From: Tricholoma matsutake
Lineage: Eukaryota; Basidiomycota; Agaricomycetes; Agaricales; Tricholomataceae
Length of the DNA: 64,000 bases
Direction: 5' to 3'
Assembly (NCBI GenBank): GCA_026075535.2
Contig: AP026540.1
Span: 13,392,001-13,456,000 of the forward strand
Each line of letters begins with the position of its first letter. The first letter of the stretch is position 1. This document shows positions 23,029-32,970 of the stretch, one piece after another. Position numbers and translations under genes: made by a program. The notes under the pieces are model-generated. The model had not been told where the DNA came from. It saw nothing but the letters and a program-made list of their open reading frames with translations, and searched no databases.

Positions 23029-23689
23029 CATTTATTTTGTAAGCACTTTCATCAAGTTAAGTCTTCTGAAATGGTGTGGTATTCCGACTACTACCTGTTG
23101 GAATTGCATAGGACTTTACTCGGAATTTACTAGAAATTTCTTGGAAATAAAAGTACATGGTCATCAAGATATATTCCAATCGGATTTCTATTGGACTCCT
23201 AGGACTATTGTCGGACTAGTAGGACTCCGATCGGACTCTTATTGGAAAACTCGGACTCCTAGGACTCCAATAGGAATATGGGGGGGAGTGCAAAGTTTAC
23301 ACAATGACCATGCTTCAAAGGCTAAATATAATTAAATTTATCAATACTCATTTTCAATGATCATTAATGCCATATCTGGACTTTGACTGCTATGTATATG
23401 AGATGGAGAAAGTGACCAATGAAATATGTGGAATCAGTGGGGACCAACTTGAAGTTGGGAACTTGGGGATGAGCAGGCGTGATGCATTTGAATGGCATAT
23501 AAATTAAGGGTAGCTGCATAGGTACTGTTGCATCATGGCCAAAGCAAAAAAAGATGGCATGCAAACAGAGGCATGAATGGGCTGCCAAGTAGAGGAACAG
23601 CTGCCCAGCCATTTGCCTGAGTGCACCTGGGCTGGGACATTCTAGCTGCCCGCATCAGATATAAGAAATATGAATACCTTTTGGATGAC

Positions 23690-24465
23690 TGAGGGATTAA
23701 CTAAGCTAGAAAGCATGTCAGCTTTTGATCTTTGATTACCTGCCGCCATACAGCTATGTGTTGCATATGCCAATTTCCTGGGCTCGAGTAAAGGGCAGGT
23801 GTTGCATACCTGACAGGGCAGAGTAAGAAGGGAGGCTCTCACCTTGGGAGTCATCGTCACTACTCATGCCAACCCTGATGCATACCCTGAATGCTGAACA
23901 CTGCATCAGATATGGGAAGCATTAACAGCTTTGTCAAGGTGAATGGGCTTCAGGATGAACCAAAGTAAAGAAAAAACATGTCAGTTCTCAATTGTTGATT
24001 GCCTGCTGCCATACAGCTACACGTCACTTGCACCAATTTCCTGGGCTTGAGTAAAGGGCAGGCATTGCATATTTGACAGGGCAGGGTAAAAAAGGAGGCT
24101 CTCACCTTGAGGTGCCATTGGATGTGTTGAGAAGCTTATCATCACTGCTACATCAAGCCAACACTGGCACATACATGGAGGCACATCCATCAAGCAGCTT
24201 GACCAGGCACCCCTGGAACAAAGCACTTCAGCCAACTGCATCAGATATGGGAAACATTAACACCTTTGTGGAGGTGAATGGGCTTCAGGATGAACTAAAG
24301 TAGAAAATGCATCAGCTCTCGATCTTTTATCAGCTGCCACCCTGTTGCTATGTGCTGCTTGTGCCAATTTCCTGGGCATGAGCAATGGACAGGCATTGTG
24401 TAACTGATATAGTGGGTAAAGGGGATCTCACCTTGAGGGGACATCTGACACTTGGATGTACTGAA
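23690..24465. repeat. Three diverged tandem copies, period about 265-335 bp
   Basis: A block containing 'CCAATTTCCTGGGC(T/A)' and 'GGCTCTCACCTTG' recurs at about 23710-23870, 23975-24115 and 24305-24440. Between copies the line 'GCATCAGATATGGGAA' with 'GGGCTTCAGGATGAAC' is repeated (23903-23967 and 24239-24301). No reading frame is conserved among copies, so I treat it as a duplicated non-coding unit. The interval 23296-23690 shows nothing recognisable. Confidence 0.65.
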
Positions 24466-24783
24466 ATTCCTGTCAAGGACTCTAGGGTGAGCTGCTGACA
24501 AGTTCAAGGGGCCAGAGGTAACCCAAATGTAGGGTTGCATGACAAAAAGTCAGACACAACCGGGCAGGTGACAAAAAGTCAGACCTGCAGGGCCAGAAAG
24601 TAAGAGCAGCACATGCAGAAGTGAGGAAGGACAAGATGGAGAACTTGAACAAGAAGTCAAGCACTGCCACTTCAACTTGAACTTCCCGTGACTTGTTTAT
24701 AATTATGTAAGGGTGTAAACATGTCCTAACATCACATCTGATCGAGATCAGACAAGCCTTCAAGCTTCAAGTTCAGGCTTGGA

Positions 24784-25075
24784 GGTTCTATTAGGCCACT
24801 GGGGTCTCCATGTTCTCATTGTACTAGGAGCTAGGAAGCAAAAGACAGTATTAGCACCAAGTTGCTGGGCTGAAGTTGAAAGAAATTGCTGCCCAGATGC
24901 TATCCAGAAATAGGTGCTCAAGGCCTTCATCCTGCTTGTACAGGGCCACAAGAGTTTCATGGTAATATTTATAAAGCTTGGGGAACCAAGCTGCAAATCC
25001 ACCATTTGCAAATTTGGAGATGTGGACAAAGGACGGGTAGCTGAGGAGTTTTCATAAAACTCTGTGATTTGCTCA
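24784..25075 (-). pseudogene. TET/JBP-family 2-oxoglutarate dioxygenase fragment
   Basis: One minus-strand frame reads SYPSFVHISKFANGGF, then AAWFPKLYKYYHETLVALYK, then SIWAAISFNFSPATWC, ending at a stop. From memory this is the segment just before the iron-binding HxD in the large agaric family of TET/JBP-like dioxygenases (relatives read like FNFGPxTVxxxHxDxxN). These proteins oxidise methylated bases in DNA. The catalytic half is missing, so this is a relic. It lies head to head with the transposase fragment at 25160. Such genes are reported as travelling with DNA transposons in agarics. The assignment rests on motif recall and needs a profile search. Confidence 0.55.
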
Positions 25076-25159
25076 GTTGTGCACGAGGTTGCCCAGGATT
25101 ACTAGAAGAGGTTGATGCTACCACAACCAATGTAGACACTGACTGCCTGTCTCAGAAAT

Positions 25160-25492
25160 ATGGAATCAAAGGCCACCCTATATTATCCCACCTTCACTTG
25201 CTTCACTTTCCACTTTTTTTTTTCATATGATTTCATGCATCTAATCTGGGAAAACCTTCTGAAAAATCTGATCCTTCATTTGACAGGTGAATCCAAGGGA
25301 CTAGACAATGGGAAAGAGTCATATCAGCTAACAGAAGCAGTTTGGAAGGCAATTGGTGAAATGATGGGAAAGTTTGGTAACTTTATTCCTTCTGCATATG
25401 GTGTTCATGTTCCAAATATTGCTGTTGATGGTGTTATCATTTCCACTGAAATGTGGTCATTCTGGACCATGCACTTCAGTCAATGGATCAGG
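25160..25492 (+). pseudogene. CACTA/Tnp2-type transposase fragment
   Basis: The frame contains SYDFMHLIWENLLKNLILHL, TGESKGLDNGKESYQL, FIPSAYGVHVPNI and STEMWSFWTMHF. This pattern (DFMHxxxEN, KGLD, IPSAxGxxxPNI, WSFW) is one I recognise from the large CACTA-superfamily transposases that are very abundant in agarics. Only about 110 codons remain; both ends stop abruptly. An intact element would encode a much longer protein. Confidence 0.65.
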
Positions 25493-26470
25493 ATTAATTG
25501 ATTAATTCCCTTGTAAAATGATCCACTCTGTTCTCTGAGTTCAACTGGCTTTTGCTGATGATACTCAACTCGGAAACCCAAACAAAACCCACAAGTAAGG
25601 CCTCGGATGGTATAACATGAGCTAGAGGAAGGGTGCAAGGTGGTACTAAATATCACCGCTGTTATCCAAGGGTGGGGGAACAAAGTTCGAGGAGGTCTGA
25701 TGAGATTTGATGAAGTTCGAGGGCGTATGAAGCTCTGCAAAGTGCTTCAAGAAAAGTTCGAAGATTTTTGAGAAAGTTTGAGGATGTTCGAGGGGTTTGT
25801 AGAGAATGAGAATAGTTTCGACAAATGCTGATGATAGACAATAGCGATGTGGAAAGGTCTCGAGAAGGGATAGACAATAGACAATAATTTTGAGAAGCTA
25901 ATATAGAAAGTTCAAGGAAGTTTGCAGTAACCCGCTAAACTTCAGGACTAAGACCAGAGGCTTGGACTCAAGAGAATTGCTCTTAAATCAGACAATAGAT
26001 ATGAGAGGATGATCTGTTCTGTCCTTCTTAGGTAGCTAGTACAAGACTATATAAGTTTTGAAAGGTAGTACTAAAAAGGAAATAGAACATGAGGACTACA
26101 TGAGGCAAGATATAAAACAATAAAGAACTTTCCAAATCAGAAAATAAATGAGAAATGATGAGAAGGGAAACATATAGACTCACAATATATCAAGGGTACC
26201 TGTCCTATTGATCCAATATATCATCAAAATGTCAAAGTGCCACAATCACATCCTAAAAGTGCGTTGTTGTATCTCCTCATGTCCAGTGGTGCTCGATATG
26301 CAATGCACTAACTCATGCAATGTGTGCTGCATGTGTCTGAAGGGCAGTGTGATAGGCATACAGCGGCCAAAGGCATTTGAGGTGCTGCAAAGTCATTTGA
26401 ACTTGCTCAAAGTGTTGCGAAGTTGTTCGAAGTTCCATGAAATAGTTTCGGAGTAATGTTGCAGAGTTCA
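25493..26470. other. No gene; stretch rich in GTTCGA words
   Basis: The words GTTCGA, GTTTGA and TTCGAGG recur many times in 25680-25900 and again near 26410-26440, suggesting degenerate short repeats. I see no protein family in any frame. It may be the decayed inside of the Copia-3 relic whose gag lies immediately to the right. Confidence 0.35.
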
Positions 26471-26473
26471 TAG

Positions 26474-26735
26474 TCATTTCATGGGTTTCATAGGGGTTGG
26501 TAGCATGTGTGGTGATGTGTCAAAGCATTTGGAAACATTCCCAGAGCTTGGAGCCCAAGGTGGACCTATCATTGCTTGGTACCCAAGAGATGCCTCCCCC
26601 TTTGATGCAATGTAATTGAGAATATGCTCTTGGTAGGTAGACCAGTTGGAGCCATTGCTACAAAGTTTTGGAAGATTTAAAACTTGCATATTGGTTGTTG
26701 AAGACATATCAGAGATATTGGCAGGCCCCATAACC
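26474..26735 (-). pseudogene. Copia-3 gag N-terminus and primer-binding site, relic
   Basis: The minus-strand frame MSSTTNMQVLNLPKLCSNGS, NWSTYQEHILNYIASKG and so on has the typical start of agaric Copia gag (LPKLxxxGSNWxxYxxxxLxxIxSKG). Directly upstream of it the strand reads GGTTATGGGGCC (26724-26735), the initiator-tRNA primer site with one inserted G. It follows TTCTACA at 26736 onwards, the presumed LTR end. Only about 75 codons of gag remain; no pol follows. The LTR remnant continues rightwards to the MITE at 26866. Confidence 0.65.
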
Positions 26736-26865
26736 TGTAGAAATATGGCAGGGACTGGTGGAGACATATCAAGTCTCCTGCCTATAGCTATGGCAGGGAC
26801 CGTGTGGTGATAGGATGATCTCTATGTACAAGTGATTGGCTACTGACTATCCAGTCATGTGACTA

Positions 26866-27019
26866 CATCAGCAAACCATGGGACATTTCTGTAGTAAAGG
26901 TCCTGGTCTGTGCAGCTCTACAGTAGACCTACTATAGCTACTGTAGACCTAGTATAGACTACTGTAGGGCTGCACAGACCAGGACCTTTGCTACAGATGT
27001 GACCCATGATTTGCTGATG
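26866..27019. mobile_element. Tc1/mariner-like hairpin MITE with TA duplication
   Basis: The 154-bp unit is a near-perfect foldback. The left arm starts CATCAGCAAACCATGGG, and the right arm is its reverse complement with a handful of mismatches over about 60 bases; the core AAAGGTCCTGGTCTGTGCAG is perfect. TA stands directly outside each end (26864-26865 and 27020-27021), the duplication expected for Tc1/mariner (Stowaway-type) MITEs. It has no coding capacity. Confidence 0.8.
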
Positions 27020-27057
27020 TACCTGGAATAGGTGCACCCTACTCCACCGGTAGAGAA

Positions 27058-27137
27058 CTAGAATAGAATAAGTGGGAACCTCAGTGAATGAACAAACACT
27101 GATATATTTGGTAGTACCTAGAATAGAATAAGTGGGA
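27058..27137. repeat. 60-bp direct repeat downstream of the secreted-protein gene
   Basis: CTAGAATAGAATAAGTGGGA occurs at 27058-27077 and again exactly 60 bases later at 27118-27137. A short hairpin (CCTCAGTG...CACTGAGG, about 27196-27223) follows. The stretch 27022-27390 is otherwise A/T-rich and would hold the 3' untranslated region of the gene to its right. Confidence 0.55.
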
Positions 27138-27390
27138 CTACTCCGAATAAGTAAGGGAATAGATAAAATAGAGAACGGACACGTACACGGTACACCTCAG
27201 TGAATTTGCACGAACACTGAGGTTACGGTGTACAACTACGCATATAATATCTCGTATCTACGTTTTTGAAATAAGACGAGACTTAGTTACCGTAGTACTG
27301 TAAATAGATGTAACATGTAAAAATAAATATTGTGGCTGTGACAGTCGGTGACCGCAGGCAGGTGCGGGGATACGTCGATATGTCAACACC

Positions 27391-27995
27391 TTAGGCCTGG
27401 TGGCAAATGTAGTCCAGCCCCATTCGGTCAACTGTCACACTCTGACCACGCGCAAAATCCTTACGATGCTTATCGCAGTTAGACTTATTCAGACCATCCT
27501 CGAATTGAGCATGAGCGCTTATCAATTTTTGGGCTTCTCCGGTCCCTGTCCAGGTTACGACAACACTACCCACCGCACAACCGCCAGCTTCCGACCTATT
27601 AGGGTCACTGCACTCAGCCATCACGTTGTATGTTCTGGAGACTGGGTGATTCTCGCTGAAATACCTTGTTAACTGTCTGGTAAAATTTTACCACTTGAAG
27701 GAATCCTACCTTGCTTCCCTCACGTCTCTCTGGTAGCCTGTACTGGAGATTTGGCCCTGCTGCCAAATTCGATTCATTCTTGTCCTGACTTTTCGAAACC
27801 CAAAACAAATAGCGGACTCTTTAAACAAGTCGCACTATATGAATGAGCAACTTGAAGGAAAAATCATTTCGCATGGCATAAGTATCTTACCGAGATCAAT
27901 TCTTGAGTTTTTTTAGTAACTGAAAGTTGAGCAGTCTCACTGGGAACAGCGAGAGTCATAAAAAAGATGATAGAGGCGAGGTGGATAAGGTGCAT
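27391..27995 (-). CDS. Small secreted six-cysteine protein, three exons
   Basis: I do not recognise the family. Exon 1 (27891-27995) starts MHLIHLASIIFFMTLAVPS, a clear signal peptide. Intron 1 (27835-27890, GTAAGA...ATATAG) and intron 2 (27656-27709, GTAGGA...TTTCAG) are 56 and 54 nt, usual for fungi. Exon 2 is 27710-27834 and exon 3 is 27391-27655. The joined coding length is 495 nt, an exact multiple of three (164 residues), with no internal stop. The mature part has six cysteines (two in exon 2, four in exon 3), compatible with three disulfides, and the motif CAVGSVVVTWTG. Unlike its neighbours it has no TGA stop. It fits the general profile of a small secreted, effector-like or cell-wall protein; that role is inference. 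It could still be a coincidental set of exons, but phase, signal peptide and length all agree. Confidence 0.62.
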
Positions 27996-28330
27996 TTTGA
28001 TGATAATGTGGGATGACAGACCAGGTGTTGAAAAGAAGCAGTGTGAATACGGATGGATATGTCGATATGTCCCAGCTTTTATGACTAGCTGAACACAACT
28101 CCAGGGTGATCAATTGTCTCCATAACTTCGCCCCGTCTTCTCGTACATGGTGACCACCGGCCGCCGCATTTTGAGTGGAACACTGGCAGATGTAACATGT
28201 ATCATGATGATGAGTTAAGCGGCATGCTTGCAATTAACACTGGCATGATGGCTTATTGAAATACTTGGAACCTACAATGACACTGTATCTATCAACTTTG
28301 ATCTTCTCATACATGATCTTAGTGTTTCGA
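27996..28330. other. Upstream region of the secreted-protein gene
   Basis: This stretch would hold the promoter of the minus-strand gene. I see no clear TATA box or known operator. No other coding region is evident before the Plavaka-type fragment to the right. Confidence 0.3.
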
Positions 28331-28529
28331 AGGTCAAAGTTGATCAAACCGAAAAAAAGACTGAAATCGGGCAGGAACAGAACCAGACAGAACCACAAAA
28401 GAGTGAACGATCGTTTCAGGTTCGTGGGTTTCCGCCGGCCCCGGGGTCAGTTCGGTTCTGTGACGAACGTAACTGTGTGCTTTAAACTAGCGGATAAACA
28501 GTTTGAGGGAAGTCTGGAGTTTCGACGGT

Positions 28530-29170
28530 TTCGACGGCAATTATTTCACTCGTTTCTAGCACGCATCTCTTCGTCGCTCAAGCCCTACATGACAACACCT
28601 AAGGTCACACTATGTGGCGATGGGCATTTTAGACGTGTGATTTACGGGCTAGGCCTGGCATACATTGCAGATTATCCTGAGCAAACACTTCTAGCCCTCG
28701 TTGTCTCTGGTTGGTGTCCTAAGTAAGTCATTTTTTTGTAAGTTATTGACGTTGACTCGGACATAATGGTGGTTTCTTTTGGGTTTCATACTAAACAATT
28801 CCGCAGATGCACAGCAATATGTACCAACCTTGACAATGATCCATCAGCGATAGCACGATGCCCTGAGCATACAGATGCTTTGCAAATAGCATTTGCCAAT
28901 GAACCGCAAATACTCGGGGATGGATATGGCATCATTAGTGATGTTGTTGTATGGTTCTTCTTCAAGTCGTTGACTGATTGATCTAATTGTAATATTATAA
29001 TCAGCCATTTACCACGCACTTTCCTCGTGCAAATATCCATGAGCTATTATCTCCTGATTTACTTCACCAAGTTATAAAAGGCGTCTTTAAGGTCCATCTT
29101 GTCACCTGGGTAACATCATATCCCATGGGAAAAGTAGAGCACAAGAGATTCTAGCTGATATTGATCGACG
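28530..29170 (+). pseudogene. Plavaka/CACTA-type transposase fragment
   Basis: The frame contains SSSLKPYMTTPKVTLCGDGH, FRRVIYGLGLAYIADYPEQT and LLALVVSGWCPK, then a likely intron (GTAAGTCATT from about 28722, ending near 28806). It continues CTAICTNLDNDPSAIARCPE, and near 29000-29100 QPFTTHFPRANIHELLSPDL and LHQVIKGVFKVHLVTWV. This order (GDGHFRR, GPYIADYPEQ, GWCPKC, FPRADIHE, LLHQxIKGxFKDHLVTW) is the signature of agaric Plavaka-group transposases. It would be part of the catalytic region of a protein of perhaps 900 residues; the rest is absent. The A/G-rich sequence before 28530 may be non-coding. Confidence 0.75.
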
Positions 29171-29926
29171 GTAACTCATGAAATCTTCCCTGCTCTCGTC
29201 AGAATCTCATTATATATATACAAATAGTATTGCTGCTGCAGCCTATTCAGTAGAAATTCACGATACATCCGTCCAGCAGATTTTGGCAAAACAACGATAG
29301 ATCCATCAGTAGCAGATTGGGCTCATAGCAGGAAGGACCGAGGGTGTGATGCATCCATGTGGGCCCAGTATACAGATTCACTGCTGGCGATGATTCTTCC
29401 CGGTGGTAATTGCTGAAAGATTCTCGGTGGCAGTAACATCTGACTCACGGTGCCGGCTAGCATGGTCACCATTTTACTACATGGCACCAGCGGTGATTAT
29501 TACCAGTGGTAATTGCTTGATCCGTGTGGGCCCAGTGAATAGAATTATAGCACCAGCAGCAACAATCACCACCAGTAATTGCTAGAAAAATATGGTCTAC
29601 CCTTCATGGGCAACAATTCTCGCCGCTGGTAATTACTGAAAAGATTGTAATTGCTGAAAAATGGTGCCGGCTAGCATGGTTGACATATACATTAAGCAAA
29701 ACGAAAGAGGTTGCTAGTGATAATTTTACGATGTCCTTGGTAAAGAATTCATCATTGTCCTGCACTTTTGCTGCATTAATTGGGCCATCTGGCACATTGC
29801 CTCATCAAGGGTGGTGAGCTGCCAGTGAAGGGCATGGTTTACTGCAATGTTGGACTTCACCGTCTTGACTGCCTTGTGGTAGCTGTGTTCAACAGCGTCA
29901 GAATAAGTCAAAATCTCCTACAATCA
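29171..29926. repeat. Gene-poor stretch with scattered short repeats
   Basis: The words GGTAATTGCTGAAA and ATGGTGCCGGCTAGCATGG recur at irregular spacing between 29400 and 29690. A minus-strand frame at 29726-29911 (HALHWQLTTLDEAMCQMAQL) might be a last exon of the repeat-protein gene to the right; I cannot prove the splice. Confidence 0.4.
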
Positions 29927-31826
29927 TTATTCAGCAGCTCCCAGCCAAAGTTCAGGACTTACTTGGGGGGCCTGCTGGGATGATGCCAGTGTTGATGGAG
30001 TACAACCTGGGAATACTGGATGAATGCAGCTGGGTAACAAAAGGCGGACAGTGCGCTGAGGAACATTTTGGGGAGAGCCAGGGGGGGAATGGACCTCATC
30101 TGAATCTCTCTGTGTCAATATTGAACTATGAGAAGATCCAGGTGAGGACAATGTTGGGGTGACATGATCCAGCACAGGTTCGATATAGGCCATAGAGACA
30201 TTGAGCTCCATGTCACTACCTTCAGTCACTTCAGTAAACCAGAAGTGTGCACTGTCCGCATCTGGCATGTCAACACTGGCAGGGATCTCAAGAGTGTCCA
30301 CCATTTGTAATTGTGATGGCGGTGTTAGGACTGCCAGGAATATAAAAAGTGTCTGGGTCAATGGTATGGGTATGTAGCAGCATTGGGGCTCCAAAATCAA
30401 CTCCAGAACAATCTGTGCCTGGTGAGTCAGGAATATGAAACATGTTCATGTCATTGTGTGCCAGGGATGATGTCAAATGAGCAGTGGTGCTCGCCACCGG
30501 CGACTCAGGACTACCAGTAATATAAAACACATCAGCAGCTGGCGAGTCAGGAATATGCATGTCTAGGTCATGGTTGTTAGGAAACCACCCCATTACCTAA
30601 TAAACTTTCATTTTTTATTTTATTATGTCCAATTATGCTACATGATGCCAAATGACGCTACATTTTGATAGCATGAGAATTTTATTTTGCACGCATCAAA
30701 ATGTACGTGCATGTACAAGTGTGTCAGTAACAACAATGTACGATATATGTAACATAGTATATAAACCCTAAATATATGCCTAGGGGACCCCAGTTGTGTT
30801 CTCTTAGGTATTCCACCTATGCTTTCAGTGTGAAAGGCCTATCTCAGCAAACTCACCTATTAATAACCCCTTGCATCAAAACCATCAATTCCCCCATCAC
30901 ATGCATGGATCCTGCCCCCTTCTTGTAGAGAGAACCCACACGGTCTTAGCTAGCAGATAGTGGGTGTCGCCCTAACAATGGTGTGCCAGCGATAGTGTCA
31001 AATGAACAGTGGTGCTCACCACCAGCTCAGGACTACCAGGAATATAAAATGCATCAGCAGCCAGCGAGTCAGGAATATGAAACATGTCTAGGTCATGGTG
31101 TGCCAGCAATAATGTCAAATGAGCAGTAGTGCTCACCACCAGCTCAGGACTACCAGGAATATAAAATGCATCAGCGGCCAGTGAGTCAGGAATATGAAAC
31201 ATGTCTCGGTCATGGTGTGCCGGCGATAATGTCAAATGAACAGTGCTGGTTGCCACTGGCAAGTCAGGACTACCAGGAATATAAAACACATTGGCAGCCG
31301 GCGAGTCAGGAATATGAAAGAGATCTAGGTCATGGTGTGGTGGCGATGATGTCAAATGAATGGTGCTTGCTGTGGGTGAGTCGGGACTACCAGGAATGTG
31401 AAATGCATCCAAGTCAAAAGATTGGGAATTTTCAGCAGGTGGGGTTGCCAAATGGATAATATCTGCAGCAGCTTCAGAAATATCAAAAGCAAATGAGGAA
31501 TGTATCGATGAACGTGGTATGGAGAAATGAAGAGTACCATCCACTGCTGGTGAATCAGGACATTCAGGAATATGAAAAGTGGCCAGGTCCAGATTATCTA
31601 TATCCACCACTGGTGAATCAGGACTACCAGGAATATCCAAGGCATCAAGGTCCAGAGTGGGCATACTTGTTGGTGGCAAATTTGGCAAGTTTACTGATGA
31701 GCTGCCTGAATATTCCATAAGACGTGAAAATTGATCAACAAACATGGTCATGTGACTTTTGAATACAGAAGTTGAAACTGACATTGCATTTATTGATGCT
31801 ATCAACTGCATCCACCCTAAGTACAA
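29927..31826 (-). pseudogene. Repeat protein with 39-40-residue IPGSP/IPDS units, split by a solo LTR
   Basis: I do not know this family. Reading leftwards it starts near 31810 (MQLIASINAMSVSTS) with a short unique head. It then becomes a run of units in which FHIPDS and FYIPGSP alternate, for example DMFHIPDSLAADAFYIPGSP followed by a hydrophobic STTxHLTxSLAHHD linker. Successive units start at about 31327, 31207 and 31090, spacings of 120 and 117 nt. Two more units continue beyond the solo LTR at 30575-30977, in the same frame once the LTR and its 5-bp duplication are removed. The C-terminal part (30400-29927) is in another frame, so an intron or frameshift lies near 30290. No cysteines or catalytic motifs stand out. 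A divergent gene starts about 10-30 bp away on the plus strand. Confidence 0.55.
30575..30977. mobile_element. Solo LTR, 403 bp, with perfect ATGGT duplication
   Basis: The insert begins TGTTAGG and ends CCTAACA (perfect 7-bp inverted ends). It is flanked on both sides by ATGGT (30570-30574 and 30978-30982). Length and structure fit an LTR left by recombination between two LTRs of a full element. It interrupts the tandem repeats of the minus-strand IPGSP gene. The family is not one of the other elements in the window. Confidence 0.85.
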
Positions 31827-31837
31827 ACAGTTTTATC

Positions 31838-32854
31838 ATGTCTTCTCAGCACACTGAATCCATGGAGCGCGCCCTCAATACATTTTTGGATGGTACTTGG
31901 ATGACCATGGATTTGAAATCCATGTTGGGCAAGTTGGTGCGTGATTTTTATTATGTCCTATGAATCTTTCTAAGAAGGCTTTGAAGTTGGATTATAGGCA
32001 AAAGGTGTTGGCAAAGGAAGCGGCAATGACGCCGTTCCTCAAACATGTGTTCAAAGTACTCCATCAGTGGGATAAGTCTGGCCCAGCACCTTGGGAATCC
32101 ATCGACTGGAGCATATATATTTGTCAACCTTCGCCTGTCGCTGCGCCAAGCAGCACTCTCCTGGCCATGCACATTATGCTCCAAATCCCCACCACAGCTA
32201 CGCCACCCATTGTTGCTCCCAGTTCTGCAGCCGAATCACTCATTGCTGTGTCCACACCTGTTCCCACCACTGTGACGCTGGAGGCTCAGACCAACCAAAC
32301 AGAAGCAGCTGCAAGAGCCCAGAGCAAGGGCAAGGGCAAGGGCAAGGGCAAGGAAAAGAAGGTCGTAGAACACCTGGCTCCACCTCAGTTGAAACGCTGA
32401 AAGGTGTCACCACAGCTGGTGCCACCTGAAATGGAGGAATGCGTCAAGTGATGCTAATCAGCCCACTGCCTTTCAGGCACTCATGGCATGGCATGGCAAC
32501 AATGATCAGTCATCATCTTCCCCTACAGGTTCCCTGACTGGCTTTGATGCTGCTCCCATTTATCTTTCCAATTCTACCTCCTCATCTCCAGCTGCCAATC
32601 CAACTTCAACAGATGCAGCTGCTTTCCCCACTGCATCTGATGCTGCAGATGCTTTTCTGTCATCCTCAGAGACTGGATCTAATGGTGAATCCAATGCCAA
32701 GGCCAATTCTGAAGATTCCATTACCACATCACAGATAGAGAACCCCACTCCTTCTCGTATCACTTTGCCAACCTACACTCCTGCAGACTTCAGTTATGTC
32801 AATGAGACTTGGTTGTCTAGCCCTGATGAGATGATGGACACTGACATTGAATGA
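31838..32854 (+). pseudogene. Divergent low-complexity accessory gene
   Basis: The gene starts MSSQHTESMERALNTFLDGT at 31838. A GTGCGT...TCTAAG intron (about 44 nt, near 31935-31978) joins to KALKLDYRQKVLAKEAAMTP and LHQWDKSGPAPWESIDWS. A Pro/Ser/Thr-rich stretch follows, then a Lys/Gly run encoded by AAGGGC repeats (about 32325-32360), which looks like a nuclear-localisation-type segment. A TGA at 32398-32400 interrupts it, and the tail continues in another frame (32483-32854) as a Ser/Ala/Asp-rich acidic end. I do not recognise the family. Its head-to-head position with the IPGSP gene suggests a shared promoter. Confidence 0.45.
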
Positions 32855-32970
32855 TGCATCATGTATATAGAGTGTTGTGGGTAGTAGTACATTGTACATA
32901 GTAATATCATTGTTTTTGTGGTCCTGTCAAGCTCCGATGTCAGTGCTGCTTCCCAGTCCCGGTCCCAGTC

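Larger units (their letters stand above)
21320..23295. mobile_element. Non-autonomous inverted-repeat element with outward tRNA-like promoters
   Basis: The left end reads CTTTACACTCCCCCCCATA and the right end is the reverse complement of CTTTGCACTCCCCCCCATA, a terminal inverted repeat with one mismatch. Inside both ends lie about 250 bp of degenerate inverted sequence built from GGACT/AGTCC and GGAATCC words (21340-21560 and 23070-23275). Further in, each arm carries a tRNA-like A box and B box pointing outwards (21618-21700 minus; 22942-23028 plus). The centre (21720-22900) is low complexity, with GAG(G/C)AGCTGCTC-like words and two GC-rich palindromes, and has no convincing gene. I found no clear target duplication. 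It could be a single element or two tRNA-derived SINEs that share a tail and sit head to head. Confidence 0.55.
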
